Part shown: positions 15,097 through 24,213 of the stretch, in pieces
How the letters are laid out: each line of letters begins with the position of its first letter
Position numbering within the stretch: position 1 is the stretch's first letter
Origin: a virus
Direction: 5' to 3' (one strand)
IMG/VR virus record: IMGVR_UViG_3300020725_000001
Span: 1 to 53,011 of that record
DNA: 53,011 bases
Notes under the pieces: generated by a model
The model's input: only the letters and a program-made list of their open reading frames with translations
Told to the model about the DNA's origin: nothing
Database searches by the model: none
Program-made: the position numbers and the translations under genes

Positions 15097-15172
15097 GGGG
15101 TCATAGCTCAGCTGATAGAGCGCTTGCCTTGCACGCAAGAGGTCGGGAGTTTGATCCTCCCTGGCTCCACCA
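15097..15172 (+). tRNA. tRNA-Ala (TGC)
   Basis: The 76-nt cloverleaf has acceptor GGGGTCA/TGGCTCC, D-arm GCTC/GAGC, anticodon stem CTTGC/GCAAG with loop CTTGCAC (anticodon TGC), a standard T-arm and an encoded CCA. The 69 nt separating it from tRNA-Asn hold only a small CCATG/CATGG hairpin. Confidence 0.95.
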
Positions 15173-15215
15173 TTATTAAAACTATTTATGACATATAAGT
15201 TTGTTAAAGCTCCTG

Positions 15216-15401
15216 ATGAATATCCAGGGAAGATTTATACATGCGGCAAAAAATAATGACAGGAGCTTGAACTATGAAATAGTTGCAAGGCTTGAAGCGT
15301 CTCTTACAGTTGGGAATGATTTTGAGGGACTAAGTCCTGAACAAGCTCAGGCTGTAAAATTAATTATTTCTCAATTTAAGCAGGTCAATCCTGCTCAATA
15401 G
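15216..15401 (+). CDS. Short hypothetical protein, possibly the 3' part of a frameshifted gene
   Basis: A 61-residue frame ends in helical EIVARLEASLTVGN and SPEQAQAVKLIISQFKQV. An overlapping frame at 15188 (MTYKFVKAPDEYPGKIYTCG) stops at TAA after a run of six A. Moving by +1 there would join the two into one protein of about 71 residues. No ribosome site is evident for either start. TTG 15201 is another start option. No family recognised. Confidence 0.4.
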   Translation: MNIQGRFIHAAKNNDRSLNYEIVARLEASLTVGNDFEGLSPEQAQAVKLIISQFKQVNPAQ

Positions 15402-15429
15402 ATGCTCGAAACATTTGGGGTGCGTCAAA

Positions 15430-15681
15430 TTAAAGCAACTTCACCAATGCCGCAATTACAGCCACTTGCGCCATCATTAAAGCGCCTACCCATTTAACAA
15501 TATCAACTTTAAGTTCAAGAAGGTCAGTCTTAGAGGCTAGTGGTGCTATATCATTCTTAGTAGCTAACTCGCTTTGCGATTTTTTAAGAACAGCAATCAC
15601 TGTTTCTGATTGTTTTCTAGTAAATCCACTAGTTTCAAGTTCGTTAACTAATTCGTTGGTATCAAAAGTAATCGTTGTCAT
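15430..15681 (-). CDS. DUF1640-like membrane protein, dispersed copy G
   Basis: The 83-residue protein has MTTITFDTNELVNELETSGF, a central helix, ATKNDIAPLASKTDLLELK and a C-terminal helix ending VAVIAALVKLL. It is oriented against the late genes and is followed on the right by late element 4. It is more divergent than copies E and F. Function unknown. Confidence 0.7.
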   Translation of the reverse strand: MTTITFDTNELVNELETSGFTRKQSETVIAVLKKSQSELATKNDIAPLASKTDLLELKVDIVKWVGALMMAQVAVIAALVKLL

Positions 15682-15790
15682 CGCTATAGCTCCTTAAGAT
15701 AATTTTATCAACATACCGAAACGGTTGTGGGTTGTCAAATATCCACGTCCTACCATTTTATGTTTTGCATTTAATTGTTAGCTTGTCTTA

Positions 15791-15809
15791 GGTCGTGACA
15801 CCAGAATTT
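15791..15809 (+). promoter_or_regulatory. Late element 4 before the DUF5681-like gene
   Basis: This is a full consensus match, followed by the inverted repeat AATTTAA/TTAAATT (15805-15811 and 15820-15826). It lies 31 nt before ATG 15841, the same spacing as elements 1, 2, 5 and 10, which favours 15841 over the in-frame ATG at 15829. Confidence 0.65.
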
Positions 15810-15840
15810 AACAAATCAATTAAATTTAATGGGTAGTGTT

Positions 15841-16113
15841 ATGGCGACTGAAAGAGCAGTGGATGTTTCAAAAAAAATAGATTCTAAGTTTAAGGCTGGG
15901 GTAAGTGGTAATCCGCTGGGCAGACCTAAGCAGACCGAAGAAATTAAAATGGCTAAGGTTAGAGATGCTTTAGATAAAAACATTGTCGCAATTTTTTATA
16001 AGGTTTTAGATAGTGCGCTTGCTGGCGATATTCAGGCGGCAGGGTTAATATTTGAAATTTATGGCTTATCAAATCGTATTTTAGATGTTAAGCCTGACTT
16101 AAACGCGAAATGA
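15841..16113 (+). CDS. DUF5681-like small phage protein
   Basis: This 90-residue protein carries the signature KFKAGVSGNPLGRPK near residues 17-31, typical of DUF5681 proteins found next to phage packaging or large polyvalent genes. The rest is helical. An upstream in-frame ATG (15829) would add four residues; the spacing from late element 4 supports 15841. It is the first gene of the unit encoding the large polyvalent protein. Confidence 0.6.
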   Translation: MATERAVDVSKKIDSKFKAGVSGNPLGRPKQTEEIKMAKVRDALDKNIVAIFYKVLDSALAGDIQAAGLIFEIYGLSNRILDVKPDLNAK

Positions 16114-16117
16114 TATT

Positions 16118-16519
16118 ATGAGTAATTCATCAGAAAAAGATCATCCTTTTGTTGTAGGCAAGGCAGATTGCAAGGGAAATCCTGAAAAAGCATCGTCATT
16201 AAAGTTTGCTGGCCGCGAGTATCATGCCTCAGGCAAGTCCGGCAAATCAATTCACGACGATACACCGGTGCGTGAGTTTGAGCATGAAAGCGGACATAAG
16301 GTCTGGATGGATGATGCTGCGCGTGTTCATGCTAATAATGAGGATGAAGTTGATAGCTTGCGCCAAGATGCAGATAAGGGGCTGACTGAAGATACTAGCA
16401 AAACTGACAGCCAAGTTGATGGCAAGCGTCCAGGTAAAGACATTCCAGAGAAAATGACAAAGGCTTTGTTCTTTATGTCTGCTGATCAATCAGAGTTGTT
16501 TTTAAATCTGATTGATTGA
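16118..16519 (+). CDS. Hypothetical acidic protein upstream of the polyvalent protein
   Basis: This 133-residue protein has no recognised domain. The middle (FEHESGHKVWMDDAARVHA) and the Asp/Lys-rich linker (EDTSKTDSQVDGKRPGKDIP) look soluble. It sits 4 bp after the DUF5681-like gene and ends 4 bp before the polyvalent protein, so it is clearly in that operon. It may be a cargo or chaperone for the large protein; this is inference. Confidence 0.55.
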   Translation: MSNSSEKDHPFVVGKADCKGNPEKASSLKFAGREYHASGKSGKSIHDDTPVREFEHESGHKVWMDDAARVHANNEDEVDSLRQDADKGLTEDTSKTDSQVDGKRPGKDIPEKMTKALFFMSADQSELFLNLID

Positions 16520-16523
16520 GTTT

Positions 16524-19500
16524 ATGGCGCCCTTGATACTTTTATTTAAGTCCCACGTCAAAGGCTATACGCGTAAGGATGGGCATTATGTTAATCCTTA
16601 TACAAAAGATAACTCAGGAAGGCATGGGGTTCAGCACAGAGTTCCAGTAAAGAATAGTGTGCTTCAGTGGGCTGGGTTGGGCTTAAATCCCGTTGTTGCA
16701 GATTATTTTAAATTGCATACAAAGCATTCTGATCAATTTCCTGACGAAGCCTCTATGAGATCTCATGTTCAGTGGGTTATGGAGCATCCGCATGTATTTA
16801 TGCCAGCTACAAAAGATGGATATGTGATGTTTGTTCGTCGCGGAGCTTTAGACAAGTGTGTAGTTATTAACCCTGTTGTCAAGGGTGGGGCGAATGGATA
16901 TGTAGTTAGGTCAGCGTATATAATGAATGAGGATCAGCTAAAATCTTACATTAAAGCAGTATTCAAGTATCGAAAATATAACGTAAAAATTAGAAAGTCA
17001 ATCAGCGTCGGGGCGCTAAGTCCGAGCTTCTTGTCCGGTTCCGAATTATCAGAGCGATCAACAAGGTGGCTCCCCATTTCTCACGAAAAGGTTCAACTGA
17101 TTGCAAAATGCAATTTACCTGAAGATAGCAATTTAATCAAGTGGATGATTGAAAGCGGAATTAATTATAAAAATACAAGCTTTACTAAATCAGATATATC
17201 AATGGATAGGTACAGTTCACCATATGAGCTATCAGAATATCAAATAAAATCAGGCAATTATAAAAAACGATCAATTTCGTGGAATGGTTTGACTATCAAG
17301 ATAGAGAATGAGGCCGGGTCAGTTCGTAGCGGCCAAGATCCTAATGGCAAATTATGGGAAGTTCGCATGATTTACCCTTATGGTTATGTTAGTAATTCAA
17401 CGGGGGTTGATGGTGATGAGGTTGATATATATTTGGGCTTTAATCTTAATGCGCCAATAGTTTACATTGTTCACCAGCGAAAGGTGGGGGACTGGTCGGA
17501 ATACGACGAAGATAAGTGCATGATCGGCTTTGATTCTGAGGATGACGCAAGACAAGCATTTTTGCATCATTATGATGATCCTCGTTTTTTGGGCGAAATA
17601 ACAGCTATGTCTGTTGGCGAATTTGTTGATAAAGTAAAAGCCACCAACAAAAAACCAGCTATGATTAAAGCTTTGCCTGTAACTTTGTCAGAAAGGCTTG
17701 CTAAGGCTGGCTTTATCTGGCGTGAAGTACCCTTTACTCGTGAGTCATGGGATGGCGAGTTCCCAGGCAATATGGTTAAGTCGTTCATGGGTGATTTGAT
17801 AGAACTTCTCCCTGAAACGCTAGATTATCCTGACTATGGCTCATCACTCATTGGCGCATTAAAGCCAACAATAGAAAGCCCATTAATTATTCATCATGAG
17901 GTAGGTCAGGCTTCTTTTTTTCGAGCAATAATTAACGCAGACGGCTCAATACTAGGCTACTCTAAAGTAACGCTATGGAAAGGTTTTTCTCGTGTTGAGA
18001 TTATTCAAGATTTACCGGCTCTTGAAGGGTGTATTGACCATGGCATTAATGTCATTGCTGATTTCGTTGATGAGGGTCATGCCGTATTTAAATGCCTATC
18101 GCTGGGTAAATTTCTTGTCACTGATTTTGGTATCGCTTCACATTTAATGGATTGGGGTGTTGAGTTCTTTAAGTCTGATCATGGCGCTATACCAGATGGC
18201 GCAAGATGGATAACGGTTCATCCAAACGGCGAAGGCTCTAAAGGTGTTCCAATATTGGTGCAGCCTGCCAAGGATAATTCAGGTACGTTCCGAGTGGTGG
18301 GCGGCGCAGGTGGCAAACTTAATATGCTTAAGTTACGCGGTGTTAAGTCTGAAGCTGATTATAAACAGGAGCATTCAGAGCGTGCGCACAATAAACGATT
18401 AGTCGACAAAGAGCGTATAAGGCGTGATAAAGAGCTAGGCATACATGATGCAAAGACTCAGGCCAAAGAAAATATTAATGCTCAACGAAAGAAGTCGCAA
18501 AAAGATTTTATCAAAACTGTTGCTGATGCTATGGGTTGGAAGCATGAAGAAACAGAGCTAAATACATCCGGATTGTCAGAGCAAGCCGCTAAAAAGGCAG
18601 AGCTTAAGCATCATGCGGAATTATTGACCAGGGCTAAGGAAGCTGTCAATGTACAGCGTAAAATGCTGGTTGATAATGCTGATGCGCGGGCAGCTGCTGG
18701 TCTGGGCGTAATGCCGCTACATGATGAAAATGCGGCTTTAATTTCTGCTGATGATCTTGATCCGGTTCGTTTAACTGACAAGTCGGGTATTTCTCAAGAT
18801 TTTAAAAAGCGCGCTGAAAATGCTGGGCTGACGCAAGATAGTCTTGATTCAAAAGTCAGCGAAACCAAGACGACTGGCAAGACGGATGCACAAATTGAAA
18901 GAGGCCAGATAGCGCAAGATATTAAAGACGAGTTATCAAAGCTGCCAAAACCTGACTTAAATGCAAAAATAGTTGATGCTAAAAAAGCTGTTGAGCTGAT
19001 CAAGGCGCAAAAGAAATTAGCGGCCATGGAAAAAGCTGCGCGTGATGCAAACAAGGAGGTTAATAAAGCGACTGTAGAGCCTAAAGCCTATGTGTTAGCA
19101 ACCTCTGAGCCTGATGATAAGGTCGCGCTTAAGGCGATACATGACGATTTAAGTACATCTAAGGCCAAGGCCTTTTTAGCAGGTGTGCAAGCAGTAGGTG
19201 GAGAGGAGTCAATAGAAAGTCATGTCTCTACGGGCGCATATAATGTTATTAATGCGTTATCCCATGCAGTAGGCGGTGATTCTCTAATGGATAGATCAGT
19301 TATCGACGTGTTAGGAATTGCGGGCGCTGCTCAAGTGCTTGCAAGGCGTTTGCATTCTGATTACAAAGATAAGACTGATGATATTGCCAGCGGCGTTGAG
19401 GAATATCATGTGGCACATGCTCCGGAGTTACAGAGCGAAGCCCTAGCACAGGCTCAAGAGCTGCAGGACATAGCTAACAAGATTGAAATGGATCAGGCCG

Positions 19501-22500
19501 CAAACTCGCAAGACTTTGCTCATGCCTCTGGGCTGAATCATCAACGTAAAGAGCATTTAGCAACAGCACGTAAAGTCATGGGGCAAGCTCTAGGAGAAAT
19601 GGAAGCAAATGCGGCTATTTCTGCGGCACTGCGCGGTGGTAAGCGTGACTTTGTTCAGGTGTCCTTGGGCAAGTCTACATCAGAATCAGCTGTACAACAG
19701 CTATGGGCTTTGGGCTTAAATAATGACGACTTTAATCTGGATAAGGTGGCCGGAAATACTTTTGCAACCATTAAAGCTTCTGGCATGGACAAGCTTGCTA
19801 AACCTATCGACAAAGAGAATATGCAGCGTATAGATCGCAATCTATCTATTATGCGTGGTGATGAAGATGAGGATGATTGGCTGCCGCAAGGCTTCTCTAA
19901 GCGCCCTGACTTGGGTCTTAATTTTAAAGCTGGAGTTGCTCCGCAGCTATCGCAGCCTTTTGATGCTAAAGGTTCTAATTTAGCAGATTCAGTGCGTGAG
20001 TATATTGGTGGTCGCATGGCTGATGGGGATAGACCAGCTGATATATTGTCGGATCTAAATTCCTTGCCCTTTATGCTATCGGTGGGTGCTGATCGAGCTT
20101 CTGAATACAGAAAAGCCCTTAATGAGGCTATCCCTACTAAGAATTTTAATGGTAAGTTAATGCGAGTCGAGCATTTAGAACCCATATTTCAGCAATACGC
20201 TGATGATTATGTGGCTTCTAAATGGGGCGGTACGCGTTCAACGCTTAATAAACAAACCTTTGAGCCTGATGCGATTGCACAAGATGCGCTGCATAGGGCA
20301 TTAGCGTCTGAGCCTGCCGGTAAGATTGCTTATAAGCCTATTGGTGAGCTAACAGCGCAAGATCGATCAGCCTTGCGCAATTGGTTTTATAAAAATGTTG
20401 CTAAAGAATCACCAGAGCAAGCAGGGTTGCGTGAAAAAGCTGACAATCTTCAAAAGAATGAGCCCATTAAATTTACTGAGGATCTGTTTGGCGAGGTTTC
20501 GGAAAATCCAGCCTGGAAAGCATGGAAGAGTGACTACGATGAAGCGAGTGCAGTTGCGGCTGATGCGGGTTTAGATTGGGGTAAATACTCGCATTTAATG
20601 CGAGGTAGTGTTAGGGCTTTTGAGTCTATACAAGATTTAATCCGCTCAAAAGTCTCAGAGAGCTTTGCGCAAAACTATAATACACAACGTCCTGATGCTG
20701 CGTTAAAGATCGGCAAGACTATTGTAAGAAACAATCTTAATCATCTTGATGCTGTTGATCCTACTGAGCGTGAAAAGCGGCTAAAGGCTGAGCGTTCACT
20801 TATTGATTCTTTACGAGAGCGAGTACAAGGAAAATATTCGTCTGGATCTGTAGGCGACAAGATAGAGCAAGCCAAAGAGAAGCAAGCGGCTTATGGTCAA
20901 GCGCAGATGTCTTTATTTTCGTCTGAAGAAGATGACAATAAGGAGGCGCTAGCTTTAAAAGCGGATGAACGCAAAACCATAGGCCACGCCGCTGAAAACA
21001 TGATCAACAAAATGATGGGGGTAGTCGGTGCTAATTTTGAGCCTAATAAGCCAGTCAAGTTATTTAATCCGTCGATGTCCGGACCTGATGGCGTAAAGCG
21101 ACAAAGAGCCATCAAGCTAGTCGAAGCCAATAAGCGCGTAATGCTTGGGGCCGGAGTGGGTTCAGGCAAATCAGCTATGATGCTGGGCGCATTTTCTAGC
21201 CTGCATTCACAAGGCAAGATAAAAAAAGGCGTGATCTGCTGCCCAAGTATCGTGCAAGGACAAATGGGTGCTGAAGCCTTGCGCTTCTTAGAGGCTGGTA
21301 AATACAACTGGCATTGCAATCCTGGCGATTCCTTTGAAAGCCGTCTTGCTTCTTATAAAGATCCAGATAACCATTTTACCGTAGTCACACATCAATCTTT
21401 TCGTGATGATCTACTAAAAATGGCAAGTCTAAAGACCGGCGAAAGCACTGATGTAATTGCTGACAAAATGGGCGGCATGACGCAAAAGGAAAGGGCGAGC
21501 TATACCAAGGATGTGCTAGATCACCACGGCATTAACTTTGATTTCTCTGCGGTTGATGAAGGGCATAACCTGTTAGATCGTGAAGGTAAAGAAAACTCAC
21601 GCATGTCTAATGTGATTGGTGGGGTAACCGATAATACGCCTTACCATATTTCAGCAACAGCTGATCCTGTTAAAAATGATGCTTCTGAGGCATTTAGTGC
21701 GCTACAAAAGATGGACGGCGACCGTTATAACGATCGTGATGCGTTCATGCGGCGTTATGGTAGCGATACCCAAGCCGCTAAGCAGGGTTTGCAGAAAGAG
21801 TTAGCTAGGCATTTGTACGCTATGGAAGTTAAGCCAGATATTAGTGTGAACAAGCAACAGATTAAGGTGCCACAAACCGAGGCGCAACAAGAGGCACTGA
21901 AGACCGTAGAACAGCAAGCCGCTAGCTTACGCATTGCTAAAATGACTAATCAAGTCGATATAAAGACAGCTCAAGCTTTTGCACCCGCCATGTTTGATGG
22001 TGTACCAGAAGACCAGCATGAAGCCGTTGCAAAAAAGGTCGCTGATTCAGTCGGTATCATGAAGCAATCAGCTATTCGCAAGGTGCTAGATAATCATCCT
22101 GCTGCAGGAAAGCTTAATAAGTTGATTGAGATAGCTAATGGTAAGAAAGGACAGCAAGGCGTGGTCTTTGCTCACTCACTAGAGGCGGTCGAGAGCATTA
22201 GAAAGCGTTTAGAAGCAGAGGGTCATCGAGTCGTGACTATCTCCGGCAAGGATTCAGCAAAAGATAAGGCGGCAAAGATACAGGCCTTCAATCCTGATAA
22301 GGGCGATGCCAAAGCCGATATTATTGTCTGCTCTGATGCAGGAGCTACTGGCGCAAACCTTCAATCTGGTCGTTGGCTTGCGCAATATGATATTCCTCAG
22401 ACTGCTATGAACCACGCGCAACGTCAAGGCCGTATCAATCGAATTGGTCAAAAGAACGACATTGATTTAATTGATCTGGTTTCAGACCATGAATCAGATA

Positions 22501-22646
22501 AACGCGCACAAAGCCGACTCTCTAATAAGTACGCGCTACGAAATTTAATGACTACACCGCTAGATGCTATGGATGACAGCGGCTTAGGCTATTATTTAAA
22601 GCAACAAGGCATAGGTGCAGCTAAGCCACAAAGTGATTTATTTTAG
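16524..22646 (+). CDS. Giant polyvalent protein: BECR-like, pyrophosphatase-like and SF2 helicase domains
   Basis: The 2,040-residue protein starts with the linker YTRKDGHYVNPY seen in phage/plasmid polyvalent proteins. Residues about 64-140 (MRSHVQWVMEHPHVFMPAT, YVMFVRRGALDKCVVINPVV, YVVRSAY) resemble a BECR nuclease. Residues about 245-385 (GVDGDEVDIYLG, VYIVHQRKVGDWSEYDED, HHYDDPRFLGEI) match the InPase-like domain of such proteins. A long helical middle follows. The C-terminal third is an SNF2-like helicase: GAGVGSGKS (about 1545), DEGH (about 1678), SATADP, and QRQGRINRIGQ (about 1966). Such proteins are thought to be injected with DNA and act against host systems. TTG 16512 is an alternative start. 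Its stop shares a base with late element 5. Confidence 0.85.
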   Translation: MAPLILLFKSHVKGYTRKDGHYVNPYTKDNSGRHGVQHRVPVKNSVLQWAGLGLNPVVADYFKLHTKHSDQFPDEASMRSHVQWVMEHPHVFMPATKDGYVMFVRRGALDKCVVINPVVKGGANGYVVRSAYIMNEDQLKSYIKAVFKYRKYNVKIRKSISVGALSPSFLSGSELSERSTRWLPISHEKVQLIAKCNLPEDSNLIKWMIESGINYKNTSFTKSDISMDRYSSPYELSEYQIKSGNYKKRSISWNGLTIKIENEAGSVRSGQDPNGKLWEVRMIYPYGYVSNSTGVDGDEVDIYLGFNLNAPIVYIVHQRKVGDWSEYDEDKCMIGFDSEDDARQAFLHHYDDPRFLGEITAMSVGEFVDKVKATNKKPAMIKALPVTLSERLAKAGFIWREVPFTRESWDGEFPGNMVKSFMGDLIELLPETLDYPDYGSSLIGALKPTIESPLIIHHEVGQASFFRAIINADGSILGYSKVTLWKGFSRVEIIQDLPALEGCIDHGINVIADFVDEGHAVFKCLSLGKFLVTDFGIASHLMDWGVEFFKSDHGAIPDGARWITVHPNGEGSKGVPILVQPAKDNSGTFRVVGGAGGKLNMLKLRGVKSEADYKQEHSERAHNKRLVDKERIRRDKELGIHDAKTQAKENINAQRKKSQKDFIKTVADAMGWKHEETELNTSGLSEQAAKKAELKHHAELLTRAKEAVNVQRKMLVDNADARAAAGLGVMPLHDENAALISADDLDPVRLTDKSGISQDFKKRAENAGLTQDSLDSKVSETKTTGKTDAQIERGQIAQDIKDELSKLPKPDLNAKIVDAKKAVELIKAQKKLAAMEKAARDANKEVNKATVEPKAYVLATSEPDDKVALKAIHDDLSTSKAKAFLAGVQAVGGEESIESHVSTGAYNVINALSHAVGGDSLMDRSVIDVLGIAGAAQVLARRLHSDYKDKTDDIASGVEEYHVAHAPELQSEALAQAQELQDIANKIEMDQAANSQDFAHASGLNHQRKEHLATARKVMGQALGEMEANAAISAALRGGKRDFVQVSLGKSTSESAVQQLWALGLNNDDFNLDKVAGNTFATIKASGMDKLAKPIDKENMQRIDRNLSIMRGDEDEDDWLPQGFSKRPDLGLNFKAGVAPQLSQPFDAKGSNLADSVREYIGGRMADGDRPADILSDLNSLPFMLSVGADRASEYRKALNEAIPTKNFNGKLMRVEHLEPIFQQYADDYVASKWGGTRSTLNKQTFEPDAIAQDALHRALASEPAGKIAYKPIGELTAQDRSALRNWFYKNVAKESPEQAGLREKADNLQKNEPIKFTEDLFGEVSENPAWKAWKSDYDEASAVAADAGLDWGKYSHLMRGSVRAFESIQDLIRSKVSESFAQNYNTQRPDAALKIGKTIVRNNLNHLDAVDPTEREKRLKAERSLIDSLRERVQGKYSSGSVGDKIEQAKEKQAAYGQAQMSLFSSEEDDNKEALALKADERKTIGHAAENMINKMMGVVGANFEPNKPVKLFNPSMSGPDGVKRQRAIKLVEANKRVMLGAGVGSGKSAMMLGAFSSLHSQGKIKKGVICCPSIVQGQMGAEALRFLEAGKYNWHCNPGDSFESRLASYKDPDNHFTVVTHQSFRDDLLKMASLKTGESTDVIADKMGGMTQKERASYTKDVLDHHGINFDFSAVDEGHNLLDREGKENSRMSNVIGGVTDNTPYHISATADPVKNDASEAFSALQKMDGDRYNDRDAFMRRYGSDTQAAKQGLQKELARHLYAMEVKPDISVNKQQIKVPQTEAQQEALKTVEQQAASLRIAKMTNQVDIKTAQAFAPAMFDGVPEDQHEAVAKKVADSVGIMKQSAIRKVLDNHPAAGKLNKLIEIANGKKGQQGVVFAHSLEAVESIRKRLEAEGHRVVTISGKDSAKDKAAKIQAFNPDKGDAKADIIVCSDAGATGANLQSGRWLAQYDIPQTAMNHAQRQGRINRIGQKNDIDLIDLVSDHESDKRAQSRLSNKYALRNLMTTPLDAMDDSGLGYYLKQQGIGAAKPQSDLF

Positions 22647-22664
22647 GTCGTGACTAAATACTAT
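22646..22664 (+). promoter_or_regulatory. Late element 5 before the methyltransferase
   Basis: GGTCGTGACT plus AAATACTAT matches with T at position 10. It begins on the last base of the preceding TAG stop. A CCCAT/ATGGG inverted repeat (22665-22669 and 22681-22685) follows, and its 3' arm would cover the G-rich stretch upstream of the methyltransferase ATG (30 nt beyond the element). Confidence 0.6.
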
Positions 22665-22694
22665 CCCATTAAATAATATTATGGGGTTTACGGT

Positions 22695-23441
22695 ATGAGT
22701 ATGCAGTTAATACACGGTGATTGTCTGGTTGAAATGGCTAATATGGCGGATGGTAGTGTGGATTTAATCGTAACTGATCCGCCTTATTACTCTACTGAGC
22801 TGGCATTTGATAAAGCGCCTAGAATCGACTACAAACAATGGTTAATCGACTGTAAGCGAGTTTTAAAAGATACGGGCGTTCTAGTTTCGTTTTGTGATTT
22901 AAACCTACTGATTGAGCTTAAGGGCTATAAAGTTTTTAAAACAGCTTATGAAATTGTCTGGGAAAAGACAATGCCTGTTGGTTTTTTAAACGCAAATTTA
23001 CGGCCAATGATGGCGCATGAATTTATTGTCGTGATGACTAACGCGCTTAAAAAATCGACTTATAACCCGCAGAAAGTAGCGGGTAAAGCCTATACTGCTA
23101 CGCATAAAGCTGACCGTCATAGACACGTATCGAAACATAAAGGGTGTACTACGATTAACACTGGCGACCGTCACCCTAGATCGGTGCAAAAATTTAGCAA
23201 CAATAACCATAAATCATTACACCCTACACAAAAGCCCATTGATTTATGCCAATGGTTAATTAATTCCTATTCAAATGCAGATGATGTGGTGCTGGATTGT
23301 TTTATGGGGGGGGGTAGCGTGAAAGTTGCAGCCCAGCTAACAGGCCGCAGATTCATAGGCATTGAACTTGACGCTGGCTATTTTGAAATAGCCAAAAACA
23401 GAATTGAAGGCGCTCAAGGTAAAGAGGTAGAGGCGGCATGA
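22695..23441 (+). CDS. DNA N4/N6 methyltransferase
   Basis: The 248-residue enzyme has the catalytic TDPPYYS (Asp28-Tyr31) near the N-terminus and the AdoMet-binding VVLDCFMGGGSV (about 199-210), followed by RRFIGIELDAGYFEIA, an order of the beta class (Dam/Mtase N6/N4 type). It transfers a methyl group from S-adenosylmethionine to adenine or cytosine N4, probably protecting phage DNA. No restriction enzyme is nearby. The FMGGGS codons contain nine consecutive G (23306-23314), a tract prone to slippage. Confidence 0.9.
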   Translation: MSMQLIHGDCLVEMANMADGSVDLIVTDPPYYSTELAFDKAPRIDYKQWLIDCKRVLKDTGVLVSFCDLNLLIELKGYKVFKTAYEIVWEKTMPVGFLNANLRPMMAHEFIVVMTNALKKSTYNPQKVAGKAYTATHKADRHRHVSKHKGCTTINTGDRHPRSVQKFSNNNHKSLHPTQKPIDLCQWLINSYSNADDVVLDCFMGGGSVKVAAQLTGRRFIGIELDAGYFEIAKNRIEGAQGKEVEAA

Positions 23442-23445
23442 TTAA

Positions 23446-23721
23446 TCAGGCTACCTCTAATAATATTTCAGGGTATTTTTCTGCTACTCTCAGCAGAGTT
23501 TTAGCTGCCCCTGATGGTTGTTTACGGCCTTGCTCCCAGTCTTGCAATGTACGTACTGACACGCCTAATAATTTGGCAAATTCAGATTGCGATAGTCCTA
23601 GAGACTTGCGGGCGACTATGGCAGGGGAATGTACTATAACACCTTGCCCTGCTGCCATTTCTTTTGCGGCTGCTAATAGCTTTTCGCCTAGTTCTTTGCC
23701 AGTCATAAAATCGTTATTCAT
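23446..23721 (-). CDS. XRE-family regulator, antitoxin-like (NadS/HigA type)
   Basis: This 91-residue protein has an N-terminal helix and a HTH (ARKSLGLSQSEFAKLLGVSVRTLQDWEQGRKQPSG is split here as SLGLSQSEFAKLLGVSVRTL and QDWEQGRKQPSG). This is the pattern of antitoxins paired with RelE/HigB toxins, but no toxin gene adjoins it, so it is a solo regulator. It is convergent with the methyltransferase. A perfect inverted repeat upstream (23765-23783) is a likely binding site. Confidence 0.8.
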   Translation of the reverse strand: MNNDFMTGKELGEKLLAAAKEMAAGQGVIVHSPAIVARKSLGLSQSEFAKLLGVSVRTLQDWEQGRKQPSGAAKTLLRVAEKYPEILLEVA

Positions 23722-23764
23722 GTTTAAATGTGGGCAATTCGATTATGGTGTACATAACCGCAAT

Positions 23765-23783
23765 TATACGGTTAAGCCGTATA
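23765..23783. promoter_or_regulatory. Palindromic operator candidate TATACGG-TTAAG-CCGTATA
   Basis: The perfect 7-bp inverted repeat with a 5-nt centre sits 44 bp upstream of the XRE gene start and 30 bp before the next rightward gene. Position and symmetry fit autoregulation by the XRE protein. Confidence 0.5.
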
Positions 23784-23812
23784 GAGTCAATCAATTTACA
23801 GTGGGTTAATCT

Positions 23813-24046
23813 ATGGATATTGAAAAACTAAGAAGTTCACTAGCCGAAAACGACTCTATGATGAAAAAGTCATTAGATTACGACGATAATTTAAGGCGTC
23901 ATGCCGAAGATGAGTTGAGTAGGGTCGATGTAAGACTACAATCATTGCCTTATGGTCATGTGGCCCATGATAGCGCAACAGCTTATGAGTACAGGCGCTT
24001 GCTTGATGAAAAGGCTAGGCTACTAAACTTGGTTTCAGGATATTAG
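23813..24046 (+). CDS. Small charged helical protein
   Basis: This 77-residue protein is almost entirely helical by composition (KLRSSLAENDSMMKKSLDYD, AYEYRRLLDEKARLLNLVSG). It is transcribed away from the XRE gene across the shared operator region. No family recognised. Nothing is seen in the following 24047-24213 except a possible 16-codon hydrophobic frame at about 24167. Confidence 0.5.
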   Translation: MDIEKLRSSLAENDSMMKKSLDYDDNLRRHAEDELSRVDVRLQSLPYGHVAHDSATAYEYRRLLDEKARLLNLVSGY

Positions 24047-24213
24047 CTTGGTGGGGCAGTTAAAACAAAAGCTTTGTCAATAGGGCAATCGTTCTTGTTG
24101 GCAGGGCTATTGATATGCCTACCATCCGGCGTAACAATTTTAATTCTCCGTTATCGATGATCAAGCATGTTAAAAGTTATAGTAGTTATTTTTGTAGCTT
24201 CTGTAGGTTTAAA

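Noticed and set aside
22231-22250. GAGTCGTGACTATCTC within the helicase domain as another late element
   Set aside because: It lies inside coding sequence and lacks the conserved A at position 13 and T at position 17.
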